Positions 48,001 to 59,362 of a DNA stretch of 64,000 bases are shown here, one piece after another; positions within the stretch are counted from its first letter, which is position 1, and each line of letters begins with the position of its first letter. The position numbers and the translations under genes are program-made. This DNA is from Galeopsis tetrahit (taxonomy: Eukaryota; Streptophyta; Magnoliopsida; Lamiales; Lamiaceae). Location: positions 25,671,195 through 25,735,194 of the forward strand of contig OY776126.1 of assembly GCA_963675135.1 (NCBI GenBank). The letters are read 5' to 3'. Under the pieces are notes generated by a model that worked only from the letters and a program-made list of their open reading frames with translations, was not told the DNA's origin and ran no database searches.

Positions 48001-48493
48001 TCTTTGATGCGATATCAAGAAGAGTCTTGAATTTGTCAAGTAGCTCCTTCTTCTTGACAGCAGGAATTTTGCCATCACGATTCAACCTCAACTGCTTTCC
48101 ACAGAAAATACTCAGATACCTTAACTCTCGACCTTCAGCATATCTCTCAATATTTATTGATCCTGATGGTAGCTGCAAGGATTCAGTCAAAAATTCACGA
48201 GTAATTTCCACTCGCCTTCTGCCAACAAAAGCTTCAATCAAGTCGTCTTGTCGAGTGGCTGTGGCATAGAATTCTAACACCTCTTCTTCCAGCACAACTT
48301 CAGGAAATGCCTCCAAATAGGGTCTTAAACCGCATCTAAAACATTTCATCAGAGTTTCTTTGTTACCATCGGTGTGATTTCCTTTGAAAAACACTGATCC
48401 CTCCACATGCACTCTTCCTTCGGTGATATACTTTCCGAGATCGAATCTTGCCTGCATGTTAGTACGAGCATCGAACATCAAAACAATCGACAT
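45022..48493 (-). pseudogene. Third (env-like/accessory) ORF of the SIRE-like element, broken
   Basis: Three open segments (48493-47657, 47524-47126, 47232-45022) form one former ORF of about 1,150 codons. Two in-frame stops near 47657 and 47525, plus one frameshift near 47190-47230, break it. The N-terminal part (residues 1-278) resembles the plant-transposon domain that opens SIRE accessory ORFs (ITREFLTESLQLPSG, LLGVTGSFDSVTL). An acidic Ser/Pro-rich linker and a long coiled coil at about 46400-45850 (EEFLKRQVDYSEKRS, KLLKDMSEENRLLRL) follow. No convincing signal peptide or transmembrane helix is seen, so env is a label of position and not of proven function. Its codon use resembles that of the element and not of the neighbouring genes. 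Confidence 0.75.
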
Positions 48494-49400
48494 AGTAGAG
48501 CGGTTATGAAAATCGAGGGATTTCGAAAGTGTTGAATGCTTGAGAAATTATTAGAATCAAGAAATAATGAACTTGTGAGCAGTTATGAACGAGTAGTATG
48601 GGTTTTGTTAAACCTTGAGTTTGGAATCAATGGGTGAGATTGAAAAAATTTGATCCAATGGACAGATATGAAAGTCTTTTGAAATTCAGTTTTACGGAAT
48701 CGAGAATATTACGTGATTTAATATCGTAAAATTTTGAAATTCGCCTCTTCTATTGGTAGGATAATGGGGTGTACTCATCTGACCTAGCACAGTAGAGTTT
48801 TGGCGCGAACTGGTTATATACACCTCATTAAATGGAGTGTATAGATCCAATTCTAGGGTTTTCAAAATTCTCATTTACCAAATTACATTTATATCCTTAA
48901 TTCATATTGTTTAAACACTTAGAGTATTTAAATCATAAAACCACTTATCTTGTCTGTTCGAGTCTATTCAGAACAGACGAGTAGACTCAAGCACACAAGA
49001 CGAGTTCCTCCTTCGACTGTGCTTGTCTACTTTGAACATCGAACGACTATTTGAACCTGTCTTATCTTGTGCGACAGATTAGGTGAGATACCGGCAGTCG
49101 AGTAAAATAAATAAGATGAATATCAATCTAGTACAATGGTCAAGGTTTCGAACAAGATGACTTTTAACAAACTTAAGAGTCAACATAAGGCTCTTTAAGA
49201 AATCATAGATTCCCCCTTAAATGTTTATTCCCTTAGTATTACCCTCAGCTTTACCAGCTTCCTCATCGGGTTGTTTGGTCATCTTGTCTGACCTTGTATA
49301 CCTGTCGGTTGAGTGAGTAGACGAGTGCTCTGCTCTTTTCGTGGTAACTTATCTGTTTCTCCTTTCTTCTTAGGAATGTACCTGTCTGGTTAGTACATAG
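48494..49400 (-). other. Spacer between pol and the third ORF of the SIRE-like element
   Basis: About 0.9 kb without a credible ORF. It contains many CTTGTCT/GACGAGT-type words also common across the rest of the element. Confidence 0.5.
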
Positions 49401-52400
49401 CTATAGGCAAGTAGGGTCTACATCAATTAGTCCTAGACTAATGCATAATTCACGAAAACGAGCTTCAGGTAATGGTTTTGTGAAAATATCAGCTCTTTGA
49501 AAATCAGTGTGAATCTTTTCCATGCGAATATCCTTCTTTTCTACATGATCACGTATGAAATGGTGTTTTACATCAACATGCTTACAACGTGTGTGCAAAA
49601 CAGGATTTTGTGTAATGGCAATTGCACTATTACTATCACAGAATATGAGAACATTTGATTCACAGATATTATAATCTCTAAGCTGTTGAATAAGCCACAA
49701 TAATTGACTACAACAACTACCAGCAGCCATGTACTCGGCTTCAGTAGTAGAGGTAGCAACACTTCTCTGCTTTTTCGAAAACCATGAAATAAGTTTTGTG
49801 CCTAAGAATTGACAAGAACCAGATGTAGATTTCCTATCTATTCTACAACCACCAAAATCAGAATCAGAGTAGCCACTTAGGGATAAATCATCATTTGAAG
49901 GATACCATATACCACGATTGATGGTCCCTTTCAAATATTTCAATATCCTTTTAGTGGTTTCTATATGACTCTCTTTTGGATTAGCTTGAAATCGAGCACA
50001 TACACCAACAGAAAATGCAATATCAGGTCTACTAGCAGTCAAGTACAGTAATGAACCAATAAGACCACGATAGTGAGATTGATCAGCACATTTACCATTT
50101 TCGTCTGGATCCATCCTGTAGGTAGGTTGCATAGGTACTCCAGAAGATTTACAAGTCTTAATACCATACTTGTCTAGTAGATTACGAGTATACTTTGCTT
50201 GATTTATGAAAATCCCTTCTGGGGTCTGTTTTACTTGAAGTCCAAGAAAGTAGTTCATTTCACCCATCATAGACATCTCAAATTTACTTTGCATGAGTGT
50301 TGAGAAACTTTCACTCAACTTTTTGTTAGGTGAACCAAAAATGATGTCATCTACGTAAATTTGGACGAGTAAAATGTCTTTCCCTTCTTGTCTTCTGAAC
50401 AAGGTTCTATCGACCTTGCCCTTAGTAAAACCATTTTCTAATAGAAATTGAGAAAGTGTATCATACCATGCTCTTGGAGCTTGTTTTAGTCCATATAAGG
50501 CCTTCTTTAATCTGTATACTTGGTCACCTTTGACTTCGAAACCTGGGGGTTGTTCAACATACACTTCTTCCGCAAGAATACCGTTAAGAAATGCACTTTT
50601 AACATCCATTTGATTACGGTAAATTTCATGTAAGCAGCATATGCAAGGAACAATCTTATGGCTTCTAGTCTAACAACAGGAGCATAAGTTTCATCATAAT
50701 CTATGCCTTCAGCTTGTGAATAGCCTTGGGCTACTAGTCTAGCCTTATTCCTAACGACTACATCATTCTCATCTTTCTTGTTTTTGAAAATACATTGTGT
50801 GCCTACTACATTATGATGTTTAGGTCTATCGACAAGTTCCCAGACATCGTTTCGAACAAACTGGTTCAACTTGTCTTGCATAGCAATGATCCAATTACTA
50901 TCAGCCAATACCTCATTAATGGTTTTAGGCTCGATAGATGAGAGGAAACAACACCAGCAAAACAAGGATGGACTAGGTTGTTCTTGCGACTCAAAGAGTT
51001 GTCGTCTAGTCTTCACACCAACAGTAGAGTCACCAATGATATTTTCAGTATCATGAGCAGATTTCCATGTTTTTCTAGTCTTAGTAAGCATATTATCATC
51101 ATCTAGATCAGTTATAGCATCATGCATTTCAATATCATTTACATCAGAAGATTTAACAGGAGTAGACGAGTCGACTAGTCCAGGCATGTCAACTGTTCTA
51201 GTAGTTTTACCTTGAGCACTTACCTTCTCCTGATCATCTGACTCGAGAGCTTTCATGAACGGGTTATAAGTTTGAACAGATTCATAAACCTCTGATTCTT
51301 GGTCAGTTTGGATCGATGGATCAGTTATCTTCTTACTGATCTGGTCGGTAGACGAGTCCTGTAGAGATTCATCGAAAACTACATGTGGTGTTTCTTCCAC
51401 ACAAAGAGTTGAGTAGTTGAATACCCTGAATGCTTTGCTAGTCGAGGAGTATCCTAAGAATACCCCCTCGTCTGCTTTAGCATCGAAAGCATTCAACTTG
51501 CTTTTCCCATTGTTATGGATAAAACATTTACAACCAAATATATGAAAATATGAAACTCTGGGTTTTCGACCTTTCCATACCTCATAGGGCGTCTTACCTA
51601 GTGCTTTATTGATAGCACTTCTGTTTTGGGAATGGCATGCAGTATTGATCGCTTCTGCCCAAAAATTCTGAGGAGTATTATACTCTGTCAGCATGGTTCT
51701 GCAGGCCTCCTTAAGAGTTCTGTTCCTTCGTTCTGCTACTTCATTTTGTTGTGGTGTCCTTGCTGCACTGGCAAGGTGCTGGATGCCACGCTTAGAACAA
51801 CATTCTTTAATATAGCAGTTAATGAATTCAGTACCCTTGTCACTACGGATCTTGACAATGGACTGATTCTTCTCAACTTGTATCTTCTTCAACAAATCAG
51901 GTAGGAGTGTTTGTGTATCACTCTTCTTGTGTAAGAAGACTACCCAAGTGAACTTAGAATAGTCGTCTACCACAACAAGTGTGTACCTTCTACCGTTCAA
52001 GGTTGGAGGAGTTATTGGGCCATGTAGGTCCATATGTAGAAGTTCAAGAACTCTACTTGTTGAGAGGGATGGAATAGATTTAAAGGAACCTTTTACCTGT
52101 TTACCTTTTTGACAGGCATCGCATACATGTGATTTGAAATAGATTTCGTTGGGTATACCTTCAACAAGATAATCTCTCGCAATCTTATTAATCACCTTAA
52201 AGTTCATGTGGCAAAGGCGTCTATGCCAAAGCCAACTGACCTCTTTGGGTGTCTTAGTAAGAAGACAAGTGTCCCGCGGACAGCTATTCCAATTCACAAT
52301 GTACACACTACCTTGTCTTATGCCGACGAGTAGTACGGTATGAGTCCTCTTGTCTATGATTTCGCACTTTTGGCTTTTGAACTGCACTTTGTAGCCTCGA

Positions 52401-52669
52401 TCACAAAACTGTGAAATAGATAATAGATTATATTTCAAACCTTCTACGTATGATACATCTTGTATCTCCACGTCGCCATTTCGGATATAGCCAAAGCCTT
52501 TTGTGATGGCTGTAGAGCTATCACCGAATATAACCTTTGGTCCTTCTTGCTCATGGTAGTTTGATAGAAGTGTCTTGGTACCAGTCATGTGGTGCGAACA
52601 ACCACTGTCTATGTACCAAGTTTCTCCTATTGAGCCACCCTTCTTGTATAGATCGAGTCGACCCTGCAT
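49401..52669 (-). pseudogene. Copia pol: protease, integrase, reverse transcriptase, RNase H (frameshifted)
   Basis: Order on the minus strand is protease DSGCSHHMTG, GAG-pre-integrase finger (WHRRLCHMNF...CDACQKGK), integrase catalytic core (MDLHGPI, VVDDYSKFTWV, SDKGTEF, QQNEVAERRNRTLKE), RT (RNKARLVAQGYSQ, AFLNGIL, IYVDDIIFG) and RNase H (SDSDFGGC, STTEAEYMA, DSNSAIAI). The order PR-INT-RT-RH is diagnostic of Copia. A single-base deletion near 50610-50625 shifts the frame just before the MDVKSAFL motif, splitting pol into 50507-52669 and 49401-50609. Catalytic motifs remain visible in both parts. Confidence 0.93.
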
Positions 52670-52705
52670 TAAATGATATTTTCATAATTTAGGTACCCTC
52701 CTTGT

Positions 52706-55243
52706 CTATTGGGTTCCTGGGGGGTTAGTCGAGTTCAATGGAATCCAAATGTACATTGGAGTCCTGAACAAGTTTGATCTTCTAAGTTTTCGACCATATT
52801 TGTTGCAGAATAAGACCCTGTTGTCCTTGTCTGGCCTATCAGCAGTTCTTGGGTCTACTCGTCTGAGGTAGCCTTTTGACTTAACCTCTGCTTGAGTAGG
52901 CACAGGTCTGTGATAGTCAGAGTAGGGCTTGTATGCATTTGGGCCATACGGTTTATAGACATGTTTAGGTCTTTCCTCTCCTTCGATATCATACGATTCA
53001 GGCGGAGGATATAAGACGGGTTGAATACGATATTTTAAAATCACTTTCCTAGGCCTAGACGAGTAGAGCTGAGACTGCCTTATGAAAGGAGGTCTAGGCT
53101 CTTTCCATCTAGTTTGTACTTGTCTAAAACTTGTCTCCTCAGGATACCAGTCCTCATATCTGACCTGATTAGGTCGTCCACGATTTCTAGTTCTTTGTTG
53201 ACTTGTCTTAAACGGGACAGCCTTGTTGTTAACTTTCTTTTTGCCTCCCTTGGTAATTGGAACGTTAACTCGAGTCTGTTTGGGTACATTGCCTTCTGAT
53301 GGAGTTCCAATATCGTATATCATTGGTCCTTTTCCTTTATCATTAGTCAAAGAGCTTGAGATGAAAATAGTAGGGTTCTTAGGAACTTGAGTAGACGAGC
53401 TGGGTATCTCAGCACCTATGCCTGTCTTGTCAGCAGGGGCCCTATACCTATCTGAAAATTCAAGGTTAACCTTAGAGAAGTTAACCAGGTCAGTAAGTTT
53501 AAGGTATAGAGTGACAACCTCAGTTTCTAAGAACTTATTACGTTCTTCAAGCTTTTTGCACTTGCTTTTTAAAACATTGAATTCATGTTTCTCAGTAGCA
53601 TGTGTCTTAAGTAGGTCTTGATACAACTTTTCTGTCAATGCACACTTGTCTTTGAGTTGACTCAACTCTTCTTGCAAGCGTTCATTTAGGACTGTTATAT
53701 TAGGATCTGCTTTAGACTGAGCTTCCTTAAGATCAATGATTTCTTGTTTTAAAATGATGTTTTCATCGCTGACTTCAATGAATGCCTGGTTGGCAAGTAG
53801 GAGGTCGTCTTCAACTGCACTAGTAGAGTGCTGAAGGCTACTCCCTACTTTGCTACTGGCAGTATCACTTTCATCAGAGTCTGATTCATCACATGATTGA
53901 AATGAAGTTGCAGATGATACCTCTTGTTCAATTTTAGCCATGCAGCAGAGTCCATCATCTACTATGAATGCTTCATCTTGATCAGACGGGTAGCTAGACG
54001 AAGACGATGGTAACTCGTCTGAGTCCGTTTCAAAGTCATTATTGGCCATCATTGCCTTCTTACCCCTGTTGTATCTTCTTTCCCTTCTTGCCTTACGCTC
54101 TTCACGATCATCAGTACTTAGGTCTGGACATTCGTAGATGTAGTGACCTGGTTTCTCACAGTTATAGCATAAAGGATCGTTAATAGACTTTTTAATAGGT
54201 GACTTATCCCTACGCTTATCTCGTCTATCAGAACGCTGAATCTTCCTATCATCTGACTCTCTATCTCGTCTGTTACTTTTCGAGACTTCGTCTCTCCTTT
54301 CGGACGAGTTTCGGTCTCGTCTGATCTCAGACGAGTTCTTAGAAGTCGAACTTCTATAGTCTCTATAGAACTTTTTATATCTACCATAGCGTTTATTTAG
54401 TCTGTCGAATTTCCTAACCATAAGGTTCATCTAATCTTTTAGACTTAGATCAGACTTGTCTAACTCGTCTTTTATGCTAGCAGCCTTGGACCTGTCTACT
54501 CTAGAGCTCTTAGACGAAGTAGACTTAAAGGCAACATTCTTCGACACGACTTTCTCCCTATCACTACTGGCAATTGGTTCATCCTCATTTATTTCGAACT
54601 CATGCGCCTTAAGAGTCTGGAACATGGTTTCTGAGGGCCACGAATCAATATCTTGTGTGGATTTAATGATCATCTTGACCATTTTCCATCTTTCATCCAA
54701 AGCTTTCAAGATTCTTAGGTTAATCTCTCTTTCAGTATAAGTCTTTCCTAGTACTTCAAGATCATTCATGATTTTAGTAAATCGAGTATCCAATTCATCA
54801 ATGGATTCACATGGCTTCATCTTAAATGTTTCAAACCTTTGAACAGCTGTGGACAGTTTGCTTTCTTTGATCAGCGTAGTGCCTTCACAAAGAACAGCTA
54901 GTTTGTCCCACATTTGCTTGGCAGTCTTACATTTTAACACTTTACCAAGATACTCGTTTGGCAAGGTGTGTAAAATATAATTCTTAGCAAGACTATCCAA
55001 ATTGTTTTGACGCATTTCTTCAGAAGTCAGTTCTGACCTTGGTTTAACAATCAGCTCTCCAACTTCTTTGGTTGGGTCCAGTGTAGCAGTATTTCTGATC
55101 ATGGTAACGACTGGTCCTTCTTTGATCACAGATACCATCAGATCATGAGTAGAGCTGAAGATGGCTTCCATCCTCAACTTCCAGTAGTCGTAGTCCTGAA
55201 CAGAGAACTTGGGAAGTTTGTTAGCACTTATCTCAAGAGACAT
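52706..55243 (-). pseudogene. Copia gag with CCHC zinc knuckle (one internal in-frame stop)
   Basis: The capsid part (55243-54434) has the UBN2-like pattern YDYWKLRMEAIF, KTAKQMWDKL and YTEREINLRILKAL. An in-frame TAG at 54431-54433 precedes MNLMVRKFDRL; the remainder (to 52706) has a basic R/S/D-rich stretch, the zinc knuckle CYNCEKPGHYIYEC and a coiled coil. Stops TAG (52706-52708) and TGA (near 52684) in the same frame separate gag from the protease. One leaky stop is normal in some elements, but several suggest decay. Confidence 0.88.
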
Positions 55244-55391
55244 GTTTTAGCAGTTTGATCAGATAGGATAATAGCAAGAAATCAAGATACAGATATATCA
55301 AGAAAGTGTGTAATGAATCAGAACAGAAACGAACCAAGACTTCACCCAAAGTCTTTAAATGTTATCAAGAAACAGCAGTTCGAGAACTACT

Positions 55392-55405
55392 GCTCTGATA
55401 CCACT
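55392..55405 (-). other. Primer-binding site of the SIRE-like element
   Basis: The minus strand reads AGTGGTATCAGAGC directly after the 5' LTR, complementary to initiator-Met tRNA. Confidence 0.85.
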
Positions 55406-56656
55406 TGTTGGTCCCAAGTTGAGTTTATAATATTGAGTAAGCTAGTGAAAATGTCTAGAGGGGAGGGGTGAATAGATTTTTCAAAAATCTTTCAATATAT
55501 CAGAATACACAATGCGGAATAATCAGATTAACAATGAGCCCAATCTAGTTTATACTCAACTTATATTCGTAATTCGAACTTCTGTATGAACACTCTACTT
55601 GTCTTGTTTAGATAATCAATTAAGCAATTAAACAATTAAACAAACAGTAAAGTAAATCAACACACAACGATTTTATAGTGGTTCGACAACTTGTCTACAT
55701 CCACTCTCACAACTCCAGTCGTGAAATTTATTACTCTTCCAATCGAGTAGTCTTGTGATTTTAAGTCCCAAGAAATAAGACTTAGATCTTCTCGAAAACA
55801 CTACCAAGTGCCTCTTTGATCTAACTAGCTATTTTACAAGTAACTAGCAACTTGAAACAGTAAACAAAAATAAAACTTCTCTTTGTTCAGTAGTAGCGTT
55901 CTTTGATCTTCACTTGTCTTGTGTAGCTTCACTTTCTGAACTTCAAACTCTGAGAGTTATTTCCTTCACTTGAATATCTCTTTGAATGCTTCAATTCTCT
56001 TGTAACAGTAGTAGTATTATTAGTAGTCTCTAATGAATGAATACCTTGCGGTATTTATAAGCTTCCAATTCAAGAACTTTCAGTTGTGTAACAACCTTTC
56101 TTGAAAACTAACTTGTAACTGATTCTTCTTATCCTTTCACACGTTTCTTCAGTTAATTAGTTATTCCTTAACTAACTCTTCAATCTTTATCTTTAATACG
56201 CGTTTCTGGAACTAACTTCAATCTTCTTGTCTTGTCTTGTTGTCTCGCGCACCTGTCTTGTTCTTCAGTAGTAGACTTCGTCTTCTACTTGTCTTGTGCA
56301 GTAGACTTCTTCTTCAAATTACAACATAGAACTAATCTAGTCCTATTATCTAATCCTAACAAGACTATTACATTACATTAAGCTTTATAAAATAGCTTAG
56401 TCATCTTAGAAACTATACAAAGAATATAAAAGAAACATGAGCTTCTATACATCTCAAATAGCTCAGTATAAAACCTATCAAGTATACAAAGTACTTATAA
56501 ACTGTACTTGTCTTTTGAAACTATTACTTGTCTTGTGAACTCTACTGATCTGTACAAGATGACTCTTCTTAACTAGACTAGATCAGTCAACACTTAGAAA
56601 ATATTCAAGCCTACTTTTGGCTTATCAAAACTTCATCTTTTATCTTTTATCATCAT
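55406..56656 (-). repeat. 5' LTR of the SIRE-like element, truncated at its U3 end
   Basis: It is colinear with 43550-44800 without indels but stops at ATCATCAT, where the F-box gene resumes. The last 32 bp of the LTR, including the terminal CCCAACA, are missing. Confidence 0.93.
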
Positions 56657-57066
56657 GCTTCACGAAATGCAGGGGGAATTGAAATAAGATCATTTGGAAG
56701 TATAAATGTTTCATTTGTAGAAGGATTAACCAGAGAATATTCATCGGCTGTGTTGCAAAATAATACTAACTCATTATACGTCCCAAGAACTTCGTAATCT
56801 TCATCGGAAGATCGAACGAACCTTCGGTAGGACGGTACTGCATTGGGGACAAACTCATAACATATAGGCGGGTTCGCTTCCCTTACTTGATTCATGATTG
56901 AAAATCTATTATCCATTTTCATTCTTCGGAGATGCCTCTCAACAAATTCATCGGACGAAATCATATTTTGCCAAATATGTGAAACGCATTTGAACTTAAT
57001 GAGTTGTTTTGGAAGAAGCTGCTCAAGAATTTCAAGTGAAACATCTTCAGGAATGATTTCTGCCAT

Positions 57067-57565
57067 TTTAGAAGCAAATTTATTGGAAGGAAAACCAGGT
57101 TTAACAAGAGATGTAAATTTTTGAAGATTATGGAATGATGATTAAGATGTGTTTGAATATGTGTTCATTATCTATCTTTTAATAGATAGTAATGATGGCG
57201 ACATTTGGTATGCGTTTGATTAAAAGAAGTGACTCTGCAACTTCTCTCCCAACTTTAAACTGAAACGTTGTATGCATTTTGGTGGGTTTTGAAATATAAA
57301 TTACAAATTTTGAAAAGATAACTTTCTATAGAATAATAATGGTATTTGTGTTCGTAAGTATTTAGATCGACAAAACCATAAATAAATGCAGAAATCTAAC
57401 GTCATATTGCACATTAATTATAATTAAAATCTATTAGTTTATTATAATAATTATTATCATAAACACACTTTATGCTTCGGTTTTTCTATATATATATTCC
57501 AACGTCCAGTACATCCAATAGAGTATATTCATCCTTGTGTTTCCCTTAAACAAATAACAAATATT
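57067..57565. other. Shared upstream region of two divergent F-box genes
   Basis: 500 bp of AT-rich DNA between the start codons. CTATATATATATTCC near 57485-57499 is a plausible TATA box for the rightward gene. No ORF is seen. Confidence 0.4.
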
Positions 57566-58675
57566 ATGTCGAGGCTAATCGACATCATACCTGATGAATT
57601 AACATTTGTTATTCTGAAAAAAAATTTAGGAAGCCATATAAGAAAATTAAGATGTGTTTCCAAAAGATGGGATGTTTTCATATATTCTAGTTCGTTCGTT
57701 GAACAACATTTGCGTGTAATGAAGTCTAGAAATGTGTTTTCATTGATTCAAAAAAAAAAGAGGTTGCATATCCTCTAGTGAGTTATGTTAAACACGTTGA
57801 CAAAGGTATTGATACGCACAGACGTTCAGACATCGTCAATGGTGAATATTACGAGGTACTTGGAATTTGTAATGGGTTAGTTTTATTTTGTAATGTAGAT
57901 GATGTTTACAAATTGGTTAACCCAATTACAAATAAATCTTTAATAATACCTAAACCAAATATAATATTTCCATCTGATTTTACTAAAGCATCAGTATTTT
58001 TTGGGTTAGGTTATGATAGTGATACAAATGATTATTTAATAATGAGATTCACCCGATTTTGGACGTATTGTGCTTTTCATAGCGTACGTAGTGAATTTAT
58101 ACTCTAGAAATTCAAACAAATGGGTTTCATTATACCTATTTCCATACAAACACCCGCCATCGTGCAATGCTCACTTTGTTGCTGGAATTTTTCATTGGAA
58201 GATTTATGAAGGGTATGGGGTTTATGCAATTGCGACTTTTGATTATAGTGATAAGACGTATGGGTTGATAAAGTTACCTGATTTCGAATGTAATGCATGG
58301 TCGTTAGTTATGGAGTTATTGGATGACAATAGCCTAGCCGTATATGGGGATCGACAAACTGCAGATAACTGTGGAACAAGAAAATATAATTTTGAAATGC
58401 AGGTGCTGTCGTATTCAACTACGGGTTCCACATGGAAAAAGTATACTATATCAAAAGTGGGAGTGCTACCCCCAAATTATAAACTCGTGCCTATACACTT
58501 CATTAACAATACTCGTAAAAGGATTATGTTCAGGAATGATCCGGCAGGATCTTTCTACTCATTCGATTTTGCAACAGGGGAAGAGCTCACAATTGACGAG
58601 TTGAATTCAGATATTCCTATTGGGCATACATATAAGTATGTTGAAAGCCTTGTATCGCCTGAACAAATTTTGTGA
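57566..58675 (+). pseudogene. F-box/FBA-domain gene with two frameshifts
   Basis: The reading frame starts MSRLIDIIPDELTFVIL with an F-box (LRCVSKRWDVFI), loses frame in a run of ten A at about 57750-57760, and continues (YPLVSYVKHV, ICNGLVLFCN, FFGLGYDSDTNDY). It shifts again near 58070-58100 and finishes open (NSNKWVSLYLF, AHFVAGIFHW, YAIATFD, TGSTWKKYTI) to a stop at 58673-58675. These are the F-box and FBA domains of SCF substrate receptors. The gene is the divergent, inverted paralogue of 42945-57066. A sequencing error in the A-run could explain the first shift but not the second. Confidence 0.8.
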
Positions 58676-59362
58676 TCATAATTACTACTTACTGCATTTT
58701 ATTGTTAGGTTCTGATATATTTTATTTTGTCGTACATTTATATATTTTATTTTTCGTACATTTCGAACATTTTTACTTTTTTGTTTGTATTAACTAATTA
58801 GCGTACTAGATCATTGTTAAATATTTTGCTAGATGATAAATGTAAATTTGGTCAATTATTTTTGACCTAACAACATAATGAACACTAATATTATTATAGA
58901 CATTCTACCTCATTAACTGAAGTTATTAAAATGTACATGACTTGTGAATGTACAAATGTATGCCGAAATTTATTACAAAACTATAAGCAGCTTGGATCCA
59001 TTTAATTATATATCATTACAAACTATTTTAAGAAAATTAATTATATTTTATTTAAATGTATGTGTAGAAACTATGTTACAATAGACCATCCAATTCAATA
59101 TATCAATCATTTTAACTTATGTATCAATATATATGTTATATAATACAACATATTTCCTATATCTGAATGTGGTTATAATTAAAATCAATGGCTACAATAA
59201 ACAGTTAACTGACGATTATATATAAAATAGTACATGAACTACTTAAAGATTAAAATGAAAAAACAAGGAGATTAGAAATGTGAAAAGTAGACTGAATAAT
59301 AAAATATTAAATGCTTCGGTGCAAACCAATGTTAGAATATCCAGATATAATTTTAAAGACAT
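58676..59362. other. Non-coding AT-rich DNA
   Basis: It lies between the 3' ends of the F-box relic and the MULE transposase relic; nothing else is seen. Confidence 0.4.

Larger units (their letters stand above)
43550..56656 (-). mobile_element. SIRE-like Ty1/Copia LTR retrotransposon with a third ORF (about 13.1 kb)
   Basis: LTRs at 43550-44832 (1,283 bp, complete, TGTTGG...CCAACA) and 55406-56656 (1,251 bp, last 32 bp missing) bracket gag, protease-integrase-RT-RNase H and a large extra ORF, all on the minus strand. The initiator-Met primer site (55392-55405) and the polypurine tract (44833-44847) fix the orientation. Length, order and the coiled-coil third ORF match the SIRE/Maximus lineage. 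The LTRs differ by about 14 substitutions with no indel in the shared part. The coding parts carry several stops and two frameshifts, so this copy is not autonomous. No target duplication remains because one junction is deleted. Confidence 0.93.
42945..57066 (-). pseudogene. F-box/FBA-domain gene interrupted by a SIRE-like Copia element
   Basis: The N-terminal part (56657-57066) starts MAEIIPEDVSLEIL with an F-box (RCVSHIWQNMI-like) and reaches NDLISIPPAF. The C-terminal part (42945-43549) continues with YEVKLYCSKTNVWSF, DFFVGGRFHW and STWSSFTIF, the FBA pattern. Between them lies the 13-kb retroelement. By comparison with the F-box copy at 57566, about 35 codons around GLGYDSDTNDY are missing, together with 32 bp of the adjoining LTR, so a deletion hit the junction. 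A further in-frame stop (TAG, 43302-43304) breaks the C-terminal part. F-box proteins recruit substrates to SCF ubiquitin ligases; this copy cannot make a whole protein. Confidence 0.85.

Noticed and set aside
45022..48493. Calling the third SIRE ORF a true envelope glycoprotein
   Set aside because: No clear signal peptide, transmembrane helix or envelope motif; only position and coiled coil support it.
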